Source of the DNA: Vanessa cardui
Taxonomy: Eukaryota; Arthropoda; Insecta; Lepidoptera; Nymphalidae
Reading direction: 5' to 3'
NCBI RefSeq assembly: GCF_905220365.1
Contig: NC_061134.1
Location: forward strand, 14,683,263 to 14,747,262
Length of the DNA: 64,000 nt
In this document: one piece after another, positions 1 to 13,250 of the stretch
Position numbering within the stretch: the stretch's first letter is position 1
Layout: each line of letters starts with the position of its first letter
Notes under the pieces: generated by a model
What the model saw: only the letters and a program-made list of their open reading frames with translations
Told to the model about the DNA's origin: nothing
The model's database searches: none
Position numbers and translations under genes: made by a program

Positions 1-12
1 AAGGAATTATTT

Positions 13-80
13 TACATTTTAAGTTAAAATGTAGTCCGTCAATGAAAACCACTGAAACAATGTATATTACATTGTTTCAG
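13..80. repeat. Two adjacent short perfect palindromes
   Basis: 13-33 is a 10-bp inverted repeat with a 1-base centre (TACATTTTAA / TTAAAATGTA). 52-80 is a 13-bp inverted repeat with a 3-base loop (CTGAAACAATGTA / TACATTGTTTCAG). Function unknown. Confidence 0.6.
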
Positions 81-1026
81 CAAACAGCAAAAAGCGAACT
101 TCAATTTATTACTACGATCAACAGTTAGTATCAACAGAAATTCATATGCTTTAAATTCCTTACTTCCTACGATTTTTTTTTATATATCTAGAAGGGCTGG
201 CAATTCGACCGCTGTTTGGTAATTTGTCGTTAGACGTTAGTTACGAAGTAGATATTAGTCATTTCTCATAACACTTAGTCGGCTCAAGTAGCTAGTAAAA
301 TAAAAAATACTAACTAAACATTTACATTCAAATAAATATATTACGTATGATATATAAAATATATAAAGTATATATTATATGAAAGTAAAGGAGCGATGAA
401 GTAATAACAGTATGTTCCTACACGGGAAACGCGCTCGAACAATCTTGTTATCAAAACCGTTAAGTCGTTTAGACGGAATATTTGAGACGGAATTGTTAAA
501 ATTCGAGGACGAGAAGGGCTTTTAGGATAAGATCAAATCATGTAGGAGTTTTGGTTTTATATTTTATGTAAAAAAAATCAGTATCTTCGGACTACGTATA
601 TTAAGTTATACGGAATCAGCTTTTAAAACAGATCTTTTATTTTAAAAACATTAGTTTTGATCAAATTGTTTTTTTATATTTACGGTTGCTGAAGAATTAA
701 CTTAAAACTGCCATAAACTGAACTGTGTTTTGGTCATTCGTTCTAAAAAATAAGTTCATTGAAAAATGTCCTCATTAAAGTGTATCCTCATTTAAATAAA
801 GAATTTGAGTGTTCTTTTCGACATCTTTAGGCTCAGGCAATTTGAGAGACCTCGTTCAAATATAATCAAAAAAATAAAAGTCTACGGGATGATTCAATTT
901 GCAATTGCTTGAATATAAGAAATGTTATTACGAGAAATCTCTATTTATTTTTCGTCCCGAACCTAATTTTAATCCAAACACATACTTACTTATCGACGTC
1001 CTTGTATTGACTTCTTTTATAAGATT
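81..1026. other. No gene seen
   Basis: AT-rich DNA with short stop-ridden frames. No motif, repeat or exon that I can support. Confidence 0.5.
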
Positions 1027-1180
1027 GTGAGTGAGCCAGTGTACCTACAGGAACAAGGGACATAACATTAACGATGTAAGGAATAGTTAAAATTTCTTAT
1101 AGCGTCATTGTCTATGGGTGGTGGTGACCACTTACCACCAGGTAGCCCATATATTTGCCAACGTATACCATAAATAAAAT
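1027..1180 (+). repeat. Lepidopteran interspersed repeat (GTGAGTGAGCC family), partial
   Basis: Matches by eye the copies at 11573-11858 (opposite strand) and 20100-20240: GTGAGTGAGCCAGTGTA, ACAAGGGACATAACAT, ATTTCTTATAGCGTCA, GTGGTGACCACTTACCA and an AT-rich tail. It looks like the 3' end of a retroposon that is common in butterfly genomes. The central part is shortened. Confidence 0.7.
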
Positions 1181-4100
1181 AAACAGTTTACCAAATGGTA
1201 CTAAAGCAACAGTACAGTAAGCCGTATAATTATTTACGCACAGTCGTCAAATAAGACTAGCCTCGGTTACAAATAATTCACCACAAACTGCATGAAGGCT
1301 GATCTCGGAGGGGTTGAATGCGGAGATAAAAGCGAGTTGGAACAATGGCCACTCAAAACCCTCTCCAAGCATTATTCTAGGAACACTAACTTCTGTATGG
1401 AACTTGAATACAATGACAATATTATATTGCGACAAAGCGCGTCCGAAAACGAAGGCCTTTAACCGCAGCTCTGTGTGGGCACGTTCGACTCCGGTGGCGG
1501 TGGCTTTGACTGATACGACGTCACTGCTAGATCGCTTTCTGGTTCCCCTAAGGACACACTTCAAGCGATTATGTCAGTGAAACATTTACAGGCTGTTATT
1601 TTATTTAAAGATTATGAATATTTGCTACAGTACATTCCATATGAAATTAGAAAATTTAATATGTTCAGGAGGCAGGATGCTGAATAGTCTCCATTGCCGT
1701 ACAAATTGCTCCTTGAATTTTTAGTATTTTCTGAATTACTTCATCAATCATAACCATTAATCTCGATTACTGAAGCAATTAATCAATTTCGGATTTTTTT
1801 CGCTTAAAAATAAATTAGATTAGTCCCTTAGATTATAACGACAATGTTAGCTTTTTTTGTTAATAAAAATATATACTTATACATAGTTGTCTGACTTAGC
1901 TACGATTTTATCGCAGCAATATTTCGTATGTAATGTCGTCATAGCGCGAGCAATCCGAAGGAACTGCGATGAGATAGATTTATTCAATAGTTGTTTATTG
2001 TCCCGAAACTCAGTGTCCACTATTCATTACGCTCCACAAACAAGTCGTCGGGCTCCGGTCGCGAGACGAGGAAAGTTCCCCGGAATATTGGCCGTTACGT
2101 CGCCGCCGCTCTGTGACGAAATAAAAGATAAGAAAGGGAGAGAAAGGAATTCATTATGTGGATGTATGCAATCGTGTTTTATTTAGGAGGTTTACTACTT
2201 GAAATAGCCTCTTTATTGTTTGTAGAAAAACAAGGCAGTTATTTTTGTATTGCTTTATTTTCCCAATCAATCAACCTAAATTCGGGTTCAAGTAAAGATT
2301 TAAGATCCGGAATTTTGATACAACGAGTTAATGGTGCTAGTGTTCTTGCTTTTCGCGTGTCATCATTTGTACAAGAACGGTTCTTTATTTATATTTGTAT
2401 ATGATTGATGCCCTAATGTTATTAAATGTAATTACTCAGAAGTTAATTGACAGACGAGAAAACGATTGCTACAAACTTGAAAACTCTTTGATTCCTATTT
2501 GCAATATTTAATTTGGAATTTTCTATATTTTGCTTTTCTGGGTACCACAGCTTTGTTTGTTCAAAAGTTAAAATATCGCAAGAAACTGACATTCGATTAT
2601 TGTATAAATTAATTTGAATGAAATATCTGAGATTGCTACTTTGTACTTAGTCCAAAAAAAAATCAAATTAACTGTGTCTATACTCCAACAATTATTTTTT
2701 TCATGATTGTCACTACACGATTTTACGAGTAACATGAAATAAAATCGTCTTTCAATCCTGAAGCATTCTTAATCACTCGTAAGGGTTCTTAGGGACTGAA
2801 TGGACGCAGCAGATAGAACACGCGGACTCACGGGGACCGGCGGGTCATCTCGGGTCAAGCGGCACACGAGCTCGCTTACGCGCTTCACTCGAGTTTAAAA
2901 ATCACCTGGATATACATATAAGACATTCACCAACAAGCGATCTGATGTATCATTAATTGTGACTTTATTAGACTGCACAATATACAATCTTTTTTCATGT
3001 CTGTCTATTTCTTCAAATAATCTCTTAAACTACCAGTAAGATGCGGTTTTCAAGTTTGCCATCTAATTTTTTTATGAAAGTTTTCATATGTAAAGTAATC
3101 ATTTTTCAATTGATAGTGAATTTCTATCCTTTTCTGTCACGTCTTTAAAATAACCTTTGAGTTTGCTACCGTCGACTAAACTGTACTTCTATGTATATAA
3201 GTAGTTCACAAGGATCGTAAACAAGTCCAAGCTTAAAAAAAAACAAGCTACTTTAGTCAAGCATCATAAATGTATTTATGTATTAAGGGAGTTCAGTAAA
3301 AAATGTCACCAGCCATATTTCGGTAGAAAGACCAGCGGTTTGAGAAATATTTCAAAATATTTTGAATTTAAATTAACGTGAGATGTGTTGTGAGGTGTAG
3401 TACAGACGTATCTCTTGGCTCGATTTTGATTATATTGTAATATTTATTTATCTCTGTATGCGAATAATGTTTTCCCGAAAATCGAAACGTTATCTTTACA
3501 AAGTCAAGACAAAAGCCACTCACATATATATGTAGGTATTATAAGCATAAACATACACATGTATACTTTGTATATATTGTGTATGTACATAATACTGTAT
3601 TATATGATGTATAATATGTGTATGTGATGGCAGAAATTTAACTGAGTAATAAAACTTTTTGAGCTGTGTGTAATACATTTTATGTTCCAACGTGCAAAAG
3701 TTTTCGAACAAGCTAGTTTTAAGCGTACATTTTGAAAAAGAGAAACTACTGTACCGTCTGGAAGTAAGCAGGTGTGTATCACAATGTACACTATCATTTT
3801 AATAAAAAAAACTGTCTATTTTTCTGTCAAAGAAAATAAATAATTCTACATAAAAACTCAGTAGCCAAATAGAATAATAGACTTTTAACAAAATTAAGAT
3901 CCTTTTTAACGACAAAAAATATTAACGATGCCTTTACAATATCAATAATTTTATCGCATTCTAATTGAGTTCCGATAGATTCAATCAAAGGTATATTTTA
4001 ATTGGAAAATTCAATGAATATAAATGAAAGCGGTTCTGTTTGTATCAACGTAAGCCCCGTCACACGCCTAAGCCACGCCCCAAAAAGGATTATTCGTCAA

Positions 4101-5190
4101 ACTCTCCAATATAATTTTTTTCTATATGTTATTTGTATGATAATTTTAAATACCTATACCATATAAAATTTTCAGATAACGTTTGAAGCTTCAGAGACTT
4201 TCCTGTTATATGTATTTTTTAAATATTTTCCAATTTTTAAAATCGTTAAATTAAGAAAATAATATGTTTGTGTCGTCATTTCAATGTTACGTCGATAAGA
4301 AAATTGTCATTTGTCAAAAAGATCAAGCTAAATTGTACTGGGTATAACTCCGATCATTTTGAAGGGAGCATGATGATAATTGGTTTAGGGACCAGGTTAG
4401 GTTACTGACGGATGGGTTTATAATTTAACTGAAATTAGCTTATTAGTGAACCTGATACTCCGATTACTAGTTTGGGGTTTAACTATCTATTCTATTTATA
4501 CAAACAACAACATTTAAAAATCATGTCTCGCTTTATTAGTTAACGGTGTTTACTTTATTTATTTGTTTTGAATCATCAGTGCCGTATTGTAGTTCCCTTT
4601 TTAAATGACTGATGTCTGATAAAAACTGGTATAATAATTTTATATAAGTAAACAACAAATGTGTAATGTCGATATATGCCTTATATAATAATATGGAACA
4701 AATAGAGGTGTAAGTAAATGAAAATATGTGACTCGAAGCTGTCTCGCAAATCGTTAAAAATATGTACTATGTAGAATTTTGCAATTAGAGCGCCGCCACA
4801 CGCGCGACTCTAATTAAGACTTAACGCTGTGATGCTTCGCCAGTCCGTTGTATTATTCTTAATGATATTATTTAAACAAAATGTTTTAAAATTGCTCAAA
4901 AACAAATCAGATGAAGTAATAAAATAGTCATCAGCGTGCGTTTCGGGCGATCGTTTTGAGACCAAATTTTTTATTTGATTCGTATGCGTCGCGATCACGT
5001 CGCCTCCATTTTTCACGCGCAAGAAACCTCGGAACAAACGAGACGTCGCCCGGCGACACGATCTGAGAATACAATGACTGTCAGTTCTTTAGCTTTGAAA
5101 TACTTTCCGGGAACCCTTATTATTGTTCAATGAAACAGTAGAAGGTAAAATAAATACACTAATACTTAGTCTTAACACTATTGTCAATGT
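1181..5190. other. No gene seen; AT-rich with small GC-rich patches
   Basis: Small GC-richer patches lie at 2020-2120 and 2815-2890, and a TA/TG-rich simple region at 3515-3625. Open frames here are short, mostly start with non-ATG codons and show no recognisable domain. Confidence 0.5.
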
Positions 5191-5327
5191 ATTTTATACA
5201 AACTTCCTCTTAAATCACTTTATCTATTGAAACAAAAACCGCATCAAAATCTGTTGCGTAATTTTAGAGATTTAAGTATATGTAGGGACAGATAGCGGTA
5301 AGCGACTTTTTTTTATACTATGTTACT
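5191..5327 (-). mobile_element. Helitron fragment (5' end, reverse orientation)
   Basis: Contains AACCGCATCAAAATCTGTTG, AGGGACAGATAG, AAGCGACTTT and TTTATACTATG, which also occur in the Helitrons at 15627-15878, 26586-26837 and 46799-47050. Only the 5' part of the element (read on the minus strand) remains. Confidence 0.6.
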
Positions 5328-7782
5328 AAGACGTGCCTGGTAGAGCTCGCTGCACATATTAATCTATCACAAAATGACAATTGTGTAATAAAATTTAAAA
5401 TAAATCAAAATAAAGTACATAGTTGCGTCAAAATCAATATATGCTTGATTAAAATAGCCCTCACAAATATTTTTAGATTCACTCATTTTAAAATACAGCA
5501 TATTTTAATTACCACCGGTTCGAATTATATAAGTCACGCTATCGAGAAAAACTGAAAAGAATTATTAGTTGCTGAAGCTAATTATGTCATAACATAGATA
5601 AATCCGCTTAGATAAAATTTAAAGCTTTTGTATCGAACAATTTACTTCATTTATAATGTTTCTTTTTTATCGCGAGACTTTAATTTATTAATTGACGAAG
5701 CTAAACGCGTTTTTTTAGATTTTATAATACAAGTTTATCTCAAACTACCTGGAGACCCATTCGCTAATGTGACTTTGTCGAGACTTTCTACACGAGAAAA
5801 GTAAGCAGTGAAACTACGGGCCATATTGTAAAACTCATGAAAACGTATAAAATAAAAACATGCTTAGAAAAATTCAAGGATTTTTTTAGAATATAATTAT
5901 AATAAATCTCTTTGTAATGTTAAAAGGTCTGTCCCCGCGCCTCTTCACAGCCTTCACACTGAAAGCTGCAATTTGCATACATTACTGTACAATGTTTAAA
6001 TATTACTGAGATTTGCATTTCGTTTTAATAAAAGCTTTATTTTAATCCCCACATAAGCAGTGTGTCATACACGTGCAAACATTTACAATGTCCAATACAT
6101 TACGTTCGTTGGAAACATTTACAAATACATATTTAACATTTTAAACTCGGAATTAATACAGACAAAAATACAAATACAGGTAAATCCTCACTATCAAGTC
6201 TGGGACAACTATAAACGCAGGGGTGTTGTCGGTTTGTACTTCATTCGCAGCACTGAAGCCGGGGATATATTTTGTCTCACAGAAAATAATGTTTAATGCA
6301 TAAATATGGAATAAATTGGGCTACTTTTGTTTTCAAAAACTAACGAAGTAAAACGTAGGAAAGCTTTTGTAAATAGTTAGTATAACATTATTAGCACATT
6401 TTCATATACAAGATTCAGATCCAGATTGCAGTAGATGACAGCGCTCGCTGCACTCGGGTAACAGATGCAAACACCGCGGCCGTCGCTTAGCTTCCAACAG
6501 CAGCGACTAACAGCCGGCGAGCGCTGCCATTAATAACCAGCCCCGAATGCCGACATGCTGTCTTAGCCGAGCGCACAGTCTCTCAGTGGACGACATAATA
6601 AACGTTGATCTAAAAAGTTGGATATTCCTATTTCATTTTCAAGTTACAGCTACATATCCAAATTTTCTAAGTTTACACAAATTATGTTTGATACTTTTTA
6701 TTAAAATTTATAGAATCCTGCTTGCGACCTCTTGTGTTGAAATTAATATTCCATAAATTCGAGCATATTCTGAAAATAAAAGGAAAATTTATAACGGTCA
6801 GAGTCAATAAACTAAACAATTTTCAACGAATACAAGACAAACATTAAATTTTCCTTCTTTCGCACGGGATACACCGGTGACGATGGAACGGTAATCCGAT
6901 TCGGCTGGCGATAAATCGAGAAACAAACATGCATATGCTGTTCAAGGCACAGGGGCTTAAATCCTGAACGGATAAAGAGAAATCACTGACGTACTAAGAA
7001 AAATTTAGTTAGTCCTGTATTACCCATTAGCTGCAGTTTTATAAGCAACCGTCTTTTCAACACTATTGAGATCAAATTACACAAAAAGTAGGCAATTACA
7101 ATTTACAACGCGTTTAACTTAAAATTATGAAACAGAGTGAAAATAAATTAGTAGCAGATGAACGAACATTATAGATTTACAAAATCATTCAACAACAAAA
7201 GACACACAACATAGATTTACGAATTCGACTTCCTTCTTCATATTATCTGTTTCGCGTGTCAGCGTTGGAACTTTAAAGAAAAAAGATTCAATAAATTACT
7301 AAATTTCTTTCCAACGTTTAAGTTTCATTTCCTGCAGTCACTGTTTCACAATTAAAAGCGCTTTCTCTAATATGTCCGTTACTTCCAAGGAACAAGCTGC
7401 AACAAAGTGGACTATAAAATTCCATTACTAGACGTCGCCTACAAGCTACGGTGCTACGAAGCTACGGAGCTACGGAGCTACGTCTTTTGTTTTCAAACTA
7501 ATTACTTCTACAATTTGCAGCTTTATTGGTTATTGAAAAAACTGCTATGAATTATATTTTATAAATTACTACCGGATATAATACAAGTTAATCAATTGGT
7601 CATTGACATCTTTAAGTTATCCATCGATTTCCTTTCATGTTAAAGACAAATAAATATAAGCTACTTCCACTCATCATTACAACGTACCTTGTTGAGAGAC
7701 ATATATAAACATCAAAACTATGTTAAAAATGTTTATTTGTTCGCACTGTTATTGAAAATACTTTTTATCCATCGACCCGAAA
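5328..7782. other. No gene seen
   Basis: AT-rich. A GC-rich patch lies at 6420-6545 and a short imperfect tandem array of GCTACGGAG-like units at 7443-7485. The 78-codon and 69-codon open frames show no known domain. Confidence 0.5.
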
Positions 7783-7875
7783 TGCTTGCATGGTAGAGTA
7801 AATTCCACTCCAGATCTTCTTATTGAAAAGGAGGGGAGGCCTTAACCCAGCTGTAACCGGACATTTGCAGACTAA
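7783..7875 (+). mobile_element. Fragment of the SINE family seen at 18126-18420
   Basis: GGAGGCCTTAACCCAGCTGT and the preceding sequence match the 3' half of the SINE at 18126-18420 read on its minus strand. The tRNA-like head is absent. Confidence 0.5.
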
Positions 7876-8429
7876 TTTCTCTTTTATTATCTCAGAACTA
7901 CAAACAATAATAAAGATCTTTGAATCGCAATACAGCTGTTTCGTGTCAGACAGATGCCGAGTAGACAGAGATGTGGGCACTCCGACGTCAGAGCCGCCTA
8001 ACGCGATTACGTCAACTCGAGAAAATCAACTACAAGATAACGAACTCCTGCCTATAGCCTATACAACGTATGGATTCGGTTGTATTATATACTTAAAGGA
8101 ACTCTTCATTGCTTTTATATTGAAAAAAATAATAATAATCATGACCAACATTGTTATAAACACGCATTATGTATGACATATAACTTAATTTAAAAAATAA
8201 CTCAACGAAAGATTTGACGCCCGCGGTTGGGATTCACTTCTTAACGCCTTGAGACATTGACGCTAAGAAATATTACTTGGTCCTCACAAAGAACCGCCTG
8301 CCCGCCTTATCCAGTAGTTTCACTGGCTTACTCAGCGTTTTCCAAACCGGAATACAACTATTCTATGTAATGTATTGTGAATTTAGCATTCGGATGCATG
8401 TTAGGTAGATGTATTTAGTATTATATAAG

Positions 8430-8638
8430 TGGTCGCACGCGGCTTCACTCGCGTTTTAGGATATTGGTCATGTGTCGGGCTAAGAAATAGTCTATGCCCT
8501 TTCTTGGAGTTCAATTTTACTTCATACAAAATTTTATCGAATTCAGTTCAGCGGTTTGTGTCATGTAAGAGATACAGCAGATAGACAGACAGACAGAGAG
8601 ACAGAATTATTTTCACATTTATAATATTATAGAATAGA
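8430..8638 (-). mobile_element. Helitron-like element, reverse orientation
   Basis: Read on the minus strand it starts TCTATTCTATAATATTATAA, has a CTGTCTGTCTG tract and ends near a GCGAGTGAAGCCGCG hairpin, the layout of small lepidopteran Helitrons. The 3' CTAG is not clear, so it is probably truncated at that end. Confidence 0.55.
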
Positions 8639-9640
8639 TTAGTCTCCTATAAAGGAATATCAACAAGTACAGTTAATTGTATCCATCGCTTAAATGCAAT
8701 ATATATAATATGTACCGAGTGTGCAATGGATAGATTACGTTTGATACTAATCCCGTCCGCATAATTTGAAATTAACTTAAGCTGATTATTTGCAGTCGGG
8801 CGCGCGCTGACCCGAATGCTATACAAATAATTGATTCTAACATAAACAGATGTCAGTTATATTATTAATAACGCAATATACTGTGCAATATATGTATGTA
8901 CGTACAGCGCTCGCTTTACTCGCAGTTAAATATACTCGTAATTTTATAACTATCGAGTATATTTTGCCGTCATTAACTCTCAGGCATCAAAAGTAAACCC
9001 ATGCTGATTTTAAATCCAAATTCTTAGACATAAATGTAATATACTTATATATATAATATACCTTAAATAAAATTCTTGTAAAAAATCCATGTTAATTAAA
9101 CAATATCAAAAATATTATTTTATAGACCCGTATAAATCTAAAGAGAATCAGAGGAAAAGGTCTTTTGGAGAGGACGTATATTGCAAAATTTGTATCTTAA
9201 CATTCGATGTTTTTGCGACCCTTATTAAATTTTTTGTTAATAATATTTCAGCAATATTTTACGAGAACCGTGCATTTTACGGATGCATTAACTTAGCAGT
9301 GAGAAATTTAAAGGCTGTTGTTGTTGTTGTGCATTTTACGAGAAATAACGTGTATCATTTGTTATACTTCCGTTCAAAAATAAACTCTGCTAAAATGCAT
9401 CAGGTGTTTGATTACCTAATGGATGAAATAGGAAAAACCAACAAGCGCATGCTCACGTTGATAGTAGTGGTGAGGACATAGAAGTAAGCAAACTTAAATT
9501 TGAATTACGAAATTAAAAACATGCATTATTTATTTTTATTAAAGTGTTGTAGTACTACAACATCGTACCGTGAAATATTTCACGTTAAAAAAAAGCTAAT
9601 CCAACACGGGTGCACGCGCGCACTTAGAGCGCTACGTGTG
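8639..9640. other. No gene seen; one unexplained 130-codon open frame
   Basis: An ATG-initiated frame at 9089-9481 (+) encodes a Lys/Phe/Ile-rich sequence with no domain I recognise. AT-rich codon use and lack of context argue for chance. Nothing else is supported. Confidence 0.4.
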
Positions 9641-9968
9641 ACGACACAACTTAGATGTAGCATCGACAACATTTTGTAAAACCGTTCGCATCCGAATTAA
9701 GTAAGCTCTTCAAAATTATCAATATTTATTTCTTACGTGAATATGATCTTTACACAAACGTAATAACTTGTAATATCATATGATCTAACATATTTGTTAA
9801 TTTGAAACGTCGATTTACATGCACTTGCTTTCTCGGATTGAACTGATGTGAGAATCTATAGCGACGAATGGCGCCGAATAGCACGATAGGGAGCTATATC
9901 TGTTGGTTGTATAAATCGGCAGTAATAGGTTTTTTGAATTTGCCGATGCTACATCTAAGTTGTGTCGT
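9641..9968. mobile_element. 328-bp MITE with roughly 30-bp terminal inverted repeats
   Basis: The left end ACGACACAACTTAGATGTAG continues CATCGACAA. The right end is its near-perfect reverse complement, finishing CTAAGTTGTGTCGT. There is no coding capacity. A second, rearranged copy lies at 36102-36330 in the opposite orientation. Target duplication not clear; superfamily not assigned. Confidence 0.75.
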
Positions 9969-11215
9969 ACTATATGCGGATATAAATATGCAATTTCATA
10001 CGAAATTGGAACGTAAATGAAATACTTCGAGGCAGAACCAGATAGCGCAGAATAATGCCTTTACTGCCGCTCCCTCCGACATACAAGTTATACCAATCGG
10101 CCTTTATAGATAAGATGTGAAACGGCACGCGACTTAATTTATTGACAAAATCTAAATATTCGAGTTGGCTCTTAGAAGCGCCTTTCAATGACACAAGATT
10201 AAATTGAAAGTTAAGCTGTAACTGGTTCCGAGTATACATTATACAACGTGAATAATGGCGAATAAATTTAGGGAATATTCATTTTAAATAAACCCAAATT
10301 GTTCCGCAAAGTTTTGGGTCTCTCTTTCTCTTTCTGTTGTAACTAAATGATATTCCTTTTTATGTTAAAGATATTTGTGATATTGTATTCTTTGCTAATG
10401 GTACCATGGTAATTTTGACAGAAACCAACTTAATTATGACGACGTATGTATACAGTTATTGAAACTTTTTTCTTAATGCACAAAAATCTGTCCCGTCTAT
10501 TTATCCCGTCTATCTTGGAGCTCGAGACTATTTTTAAGTCAATGAAAAATAGCTAAACAAGCTATCCGACCCAATACGAGATAAGAAAGTATAGACTTAG
10601 TATTTATTGGTTTTAAAGCAGGGAATATAAAAAATAATAGTATTTTATATAAGCAGGCACACTCTGTAATGAAAAAGATGGGAAATAATAAGTGATTTGA
10701 ATTAACAATAAGTAAAGTTAAAAACTTGTGAAGTCTTATTATAGAAATGAATACCTCGCCACACCCAATTTAAGACTTTCTGGAGCCAAATACTTTGTGT
10801 TATAAATTTACCTTTCCTCACTACTAAAATTACTAACTAAAATTTTGTTACAAATAATTAATTGTGCTCCAAGTTATTACGTTATCTTGATACAATTATT
10901 TCAACTAACTTATACTTTTTAATTAAAATGATTATGTTTTTTCGTGGCATAACTAAATCGATTTTACAATTTTGAAATTAATGACAAACAATATTAATAA
11001 GGTACATTTCGATGGATCGATAAAATTAACTTACGAATTATCTAAAGTATCCTGAAAGTAACTTCCAAAATATAATTAATATTTTCTTCAAAAATACTTT
11101 CAATGATGTTGTCTTAAATTTTCGCGATGATTACACATTTAAATAAAACTATTTATAACGGATGAATCGCGTATATTAATTATTTTTAAACATCCCGACG
11201 TTTCGAGCACTTTGC
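9969..11215. other. No gene seen
   Basis: AT-rich. From about 11190 it leads into a sequence (CATCCCGACGTTTCGAGCAC) that I recognise as part of a common lepidopteran repeat around the palindrome that follows. Confidence 0.45.
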
Positions 11216-11262
11216 AGTGTTCGTGGTCACGGGCAGACCGTCTGCCCGTGACCACGAACACT
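11216..11262. repeat. 47-bp perfect palindrome (23-bp arms, 1-base centre)
   Basis: AGTGTTCGTGGTCACGGGCA plus GAC, one C, then the exact reverse complement. It would extrude as a strong hairpin. It is GC-rich in AT-rich surroundings and probably belongs to a dispersed repeat. Confidence 0.85.
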
Positions 11263-11572
11263 AAACACTTAATGCTAAACATAATAATATTTTATACTAA
11301 ATAAGGTAAGTAAGAAATAATGTAGGTCATACAGAAACGTGTTAGTTCCATCGACGTGCAAACCCGGCGCGATTTACATAAACTGCCCTGATCTCATTCT
11401 AAGTGCAAACATCAACATCTGATCGACCCGCCTTTAGGAACGAGATGCTATAAGCCCTGGCGCCCGAACGTTTTGTAAGAAATTTGGAACACAAGAATCC
11501 TTGCATATCATCATGCAAGAAATTTGTGCTTTACTCTTAGCAAAATATTAATTCATCTATGTATTAATTGCC

Positions 11573-11858
11573 ATTTTTTTATGGTATAGGTTGGCGGACG
11601 AGCACATGGGCCAACCGATGGTAAGTGGTCACCATCACCCAGAGACAATGAAGCTGTAAGAAATGTTAAATATTTCTTACATCATCAATGCGCCACCGAC
11701 CTTGGGAACTAAGATATTATGTGCCTTGTGCCTGTAGTTACACTGGCTCAGTCACCCTTCAAACTGGAACAACAATACTGAGTACTGTTATTTGGCGGTG
11801 GAATAACTGATGAGTGGGTGGTACCTACCCAGACGGGCTTGCACAAAGCCCTACCTCC
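11573..11858 (-). repeat. Lepidopteran interspersed repeat (GTGAGTGAGCC family), near full length
   Basis: On the minus strand it runs from GGTAGGGCTTTGTGCAAGCC through GTGACTGAGCCAGTGTAACT, TTGGTGACC-type and CATGTGCTCGTCCGCCAACC motifs to an A-rich end. It is the longest of three copies in the window. The directional A-rich end suggests retroposition. Confidence 0.75.
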
Positions 11859-12318
11859 AATTATGAACTTAAAGTGAGAAAACCTTTGCCGAGCTGGGGA
11901 CGTTAATCATTTTGGTGACTCGAGTTATTAGTAATATAGTAATTAACCCTTCGGGTGCCTGGTGTGTAAAACTTACATGGCGTGCCTGGTGGGTCTGTGG
12001 GACCCGGTAACAAAATGCTTCTTTTTTACTCATTTTATTAGTCAGAACGCCAAATAATGTGTTTATATTTATTTTAGAGCTGTTTAGCTATATGAATGAA
12101 AAATAAAATTAAACTAAAGTTCTTCTACAAAGTTATATTAAAAAAATTAAAAAGTCTCTAATTTTACGTAATAAAAATAAACACTTATGTTTAAATCGAC
12201 AATATTATATTTTTTAATTGAGGTCAACAATCAAACTTTACATTAATTTAAGGCACTAATTAATCAACTTACAAACTTTTATATTTTGATATAAAAGTAA
12301 CAAAGGTATTGTTTGTAA

Positions 12319-12745
12319 CTAATCTGTATTTATGTGACAATTTTCACAATCAAAAATTGCGTGTTCCAAGCAAATATGACTTGTGCAAGACACATAGATG
12401 TATTTAGACTTGTGATCTTTTTGGTTAGGACATACATAACAACGCTTTTTTGTACCAGCATTATGTTTTTTGGGTGGTGGCTCTGAGGGTTCCCCTAAAT
12501 GAGAGCTGATTCTCTTACGTAGAGTAAGTTAAGATTTTGCATCTTACAACTATTACGTCGTTCAGTCTGATGTAGAGCAGTATGCCCATTTTTTTATAAA
12601 GTTCCTCCTAGTATCCGAATTGTTTAACATATGAATAACTTCTGCGTTTATGCCAGTAGTGTTGAGAATCCAGAAATAATAATCAAGGACTTTATATATT
12701 GATCTGTGACCAAAATTACTTAATGGCTGGGACATATAAATCACT
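12319..12745 (-). pseudogene. piggyBac transposase C-terminal remnant
   Basis: The minus strand encodes KRCYVCPNQKDHKSK, then VSCTSHICLEH and FDCENCH, the cysteine-rich zinc-binding C-terminus of piggyBac transposases, ending with TAG at 12319. Upstream, GINAEVIHMLNN and RRNFIKKW match the helix that follows the catalytic core. A stop after CSTSD near 12565 and frame changes interrupt it. The catalytic DDD core is missing. Not functional. Confidence 0.82.
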
Positions 12746-12819
12746 TTTGATGGTTGTATATATGATATCCCTGTTATTTGGTTCGTTATAGAATTTTACT
12801 TCTTCCTTGTCAACATCAG

Positions 12820-12960
12820 AATTATGTATCTGACTCATCTTCACTTTCATCAAATACTACATCCTGATCTTCATTTTCTTCAAAATTTCTCTCTAAACTG
12901 GGCAAATTTCATCATTTATTAATCGCCTAGTAATTATAACTGCATCAATATTTTTTCCAT
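12820..12960 (-). pseudogene. piggyBac transposase N-terminal acidic remnant
   Basis: The minus strand reads EENEDQDVVFDESEDESD followed by a stop, resembling the acidic N-terminal region of piggyBac transposases. Its place directly before the C-terminal remnant shows that the middle of the gene was deleted. Confidence 0.55.
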
Positions 12961-13250
12961 AAATAATTTACCACCCAATATAAATTAAAGAGACAAAACA
13001 AAAATAATAGCTTAAAGATTAAAAGTTACGCCGCGTGCCTGGTCGGGTCCCTGAGACCCGAGCGCACACAAAATGCGTGTTGTTCGGATGGGTGTACGTT
13101 GTGGACAGCGGGAGAGTAGTCAAAATAGCCGTTAGTTTGTATCGCGAAGCTACTCGGGAGTGTAGCGGGTTTGCTACAAAAATTTAAAAGTTATCGTTGA
13201 TTTTTTGAAGTGACGGGTCTGTCAGACCCACCAGGCACCCGAAGGGTTAA

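Larger units (their letters stand above)
11947..13246. mobile_element. piggyBac-type transposon, internally deleted, TTAA target duplications
   Basis: TTAA at 11943-11946 and 13247-13250 flank inverted ends CCCTTCGGGTGCCTGGT and ACCAGGCACCCGAAGGG. Subterminal GGGTC/GACCC palindromes and repeats of GTGCCTGGT lie inside both ends. The 1300-bp body holds remnants of a transposase on the minus strand. Ends and duplication are exact, so identification is firm. It could still be moved by a transposase supplied elsewhere. Confidence 0.92.

Noticed and set aside
9089..9481. 130-codon ATG-initiated open frame
   Set aside because: Lys/Phe/Ile-rich AT-driven composition, no domain, no splice or promoter context. 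Kept only as a remark.
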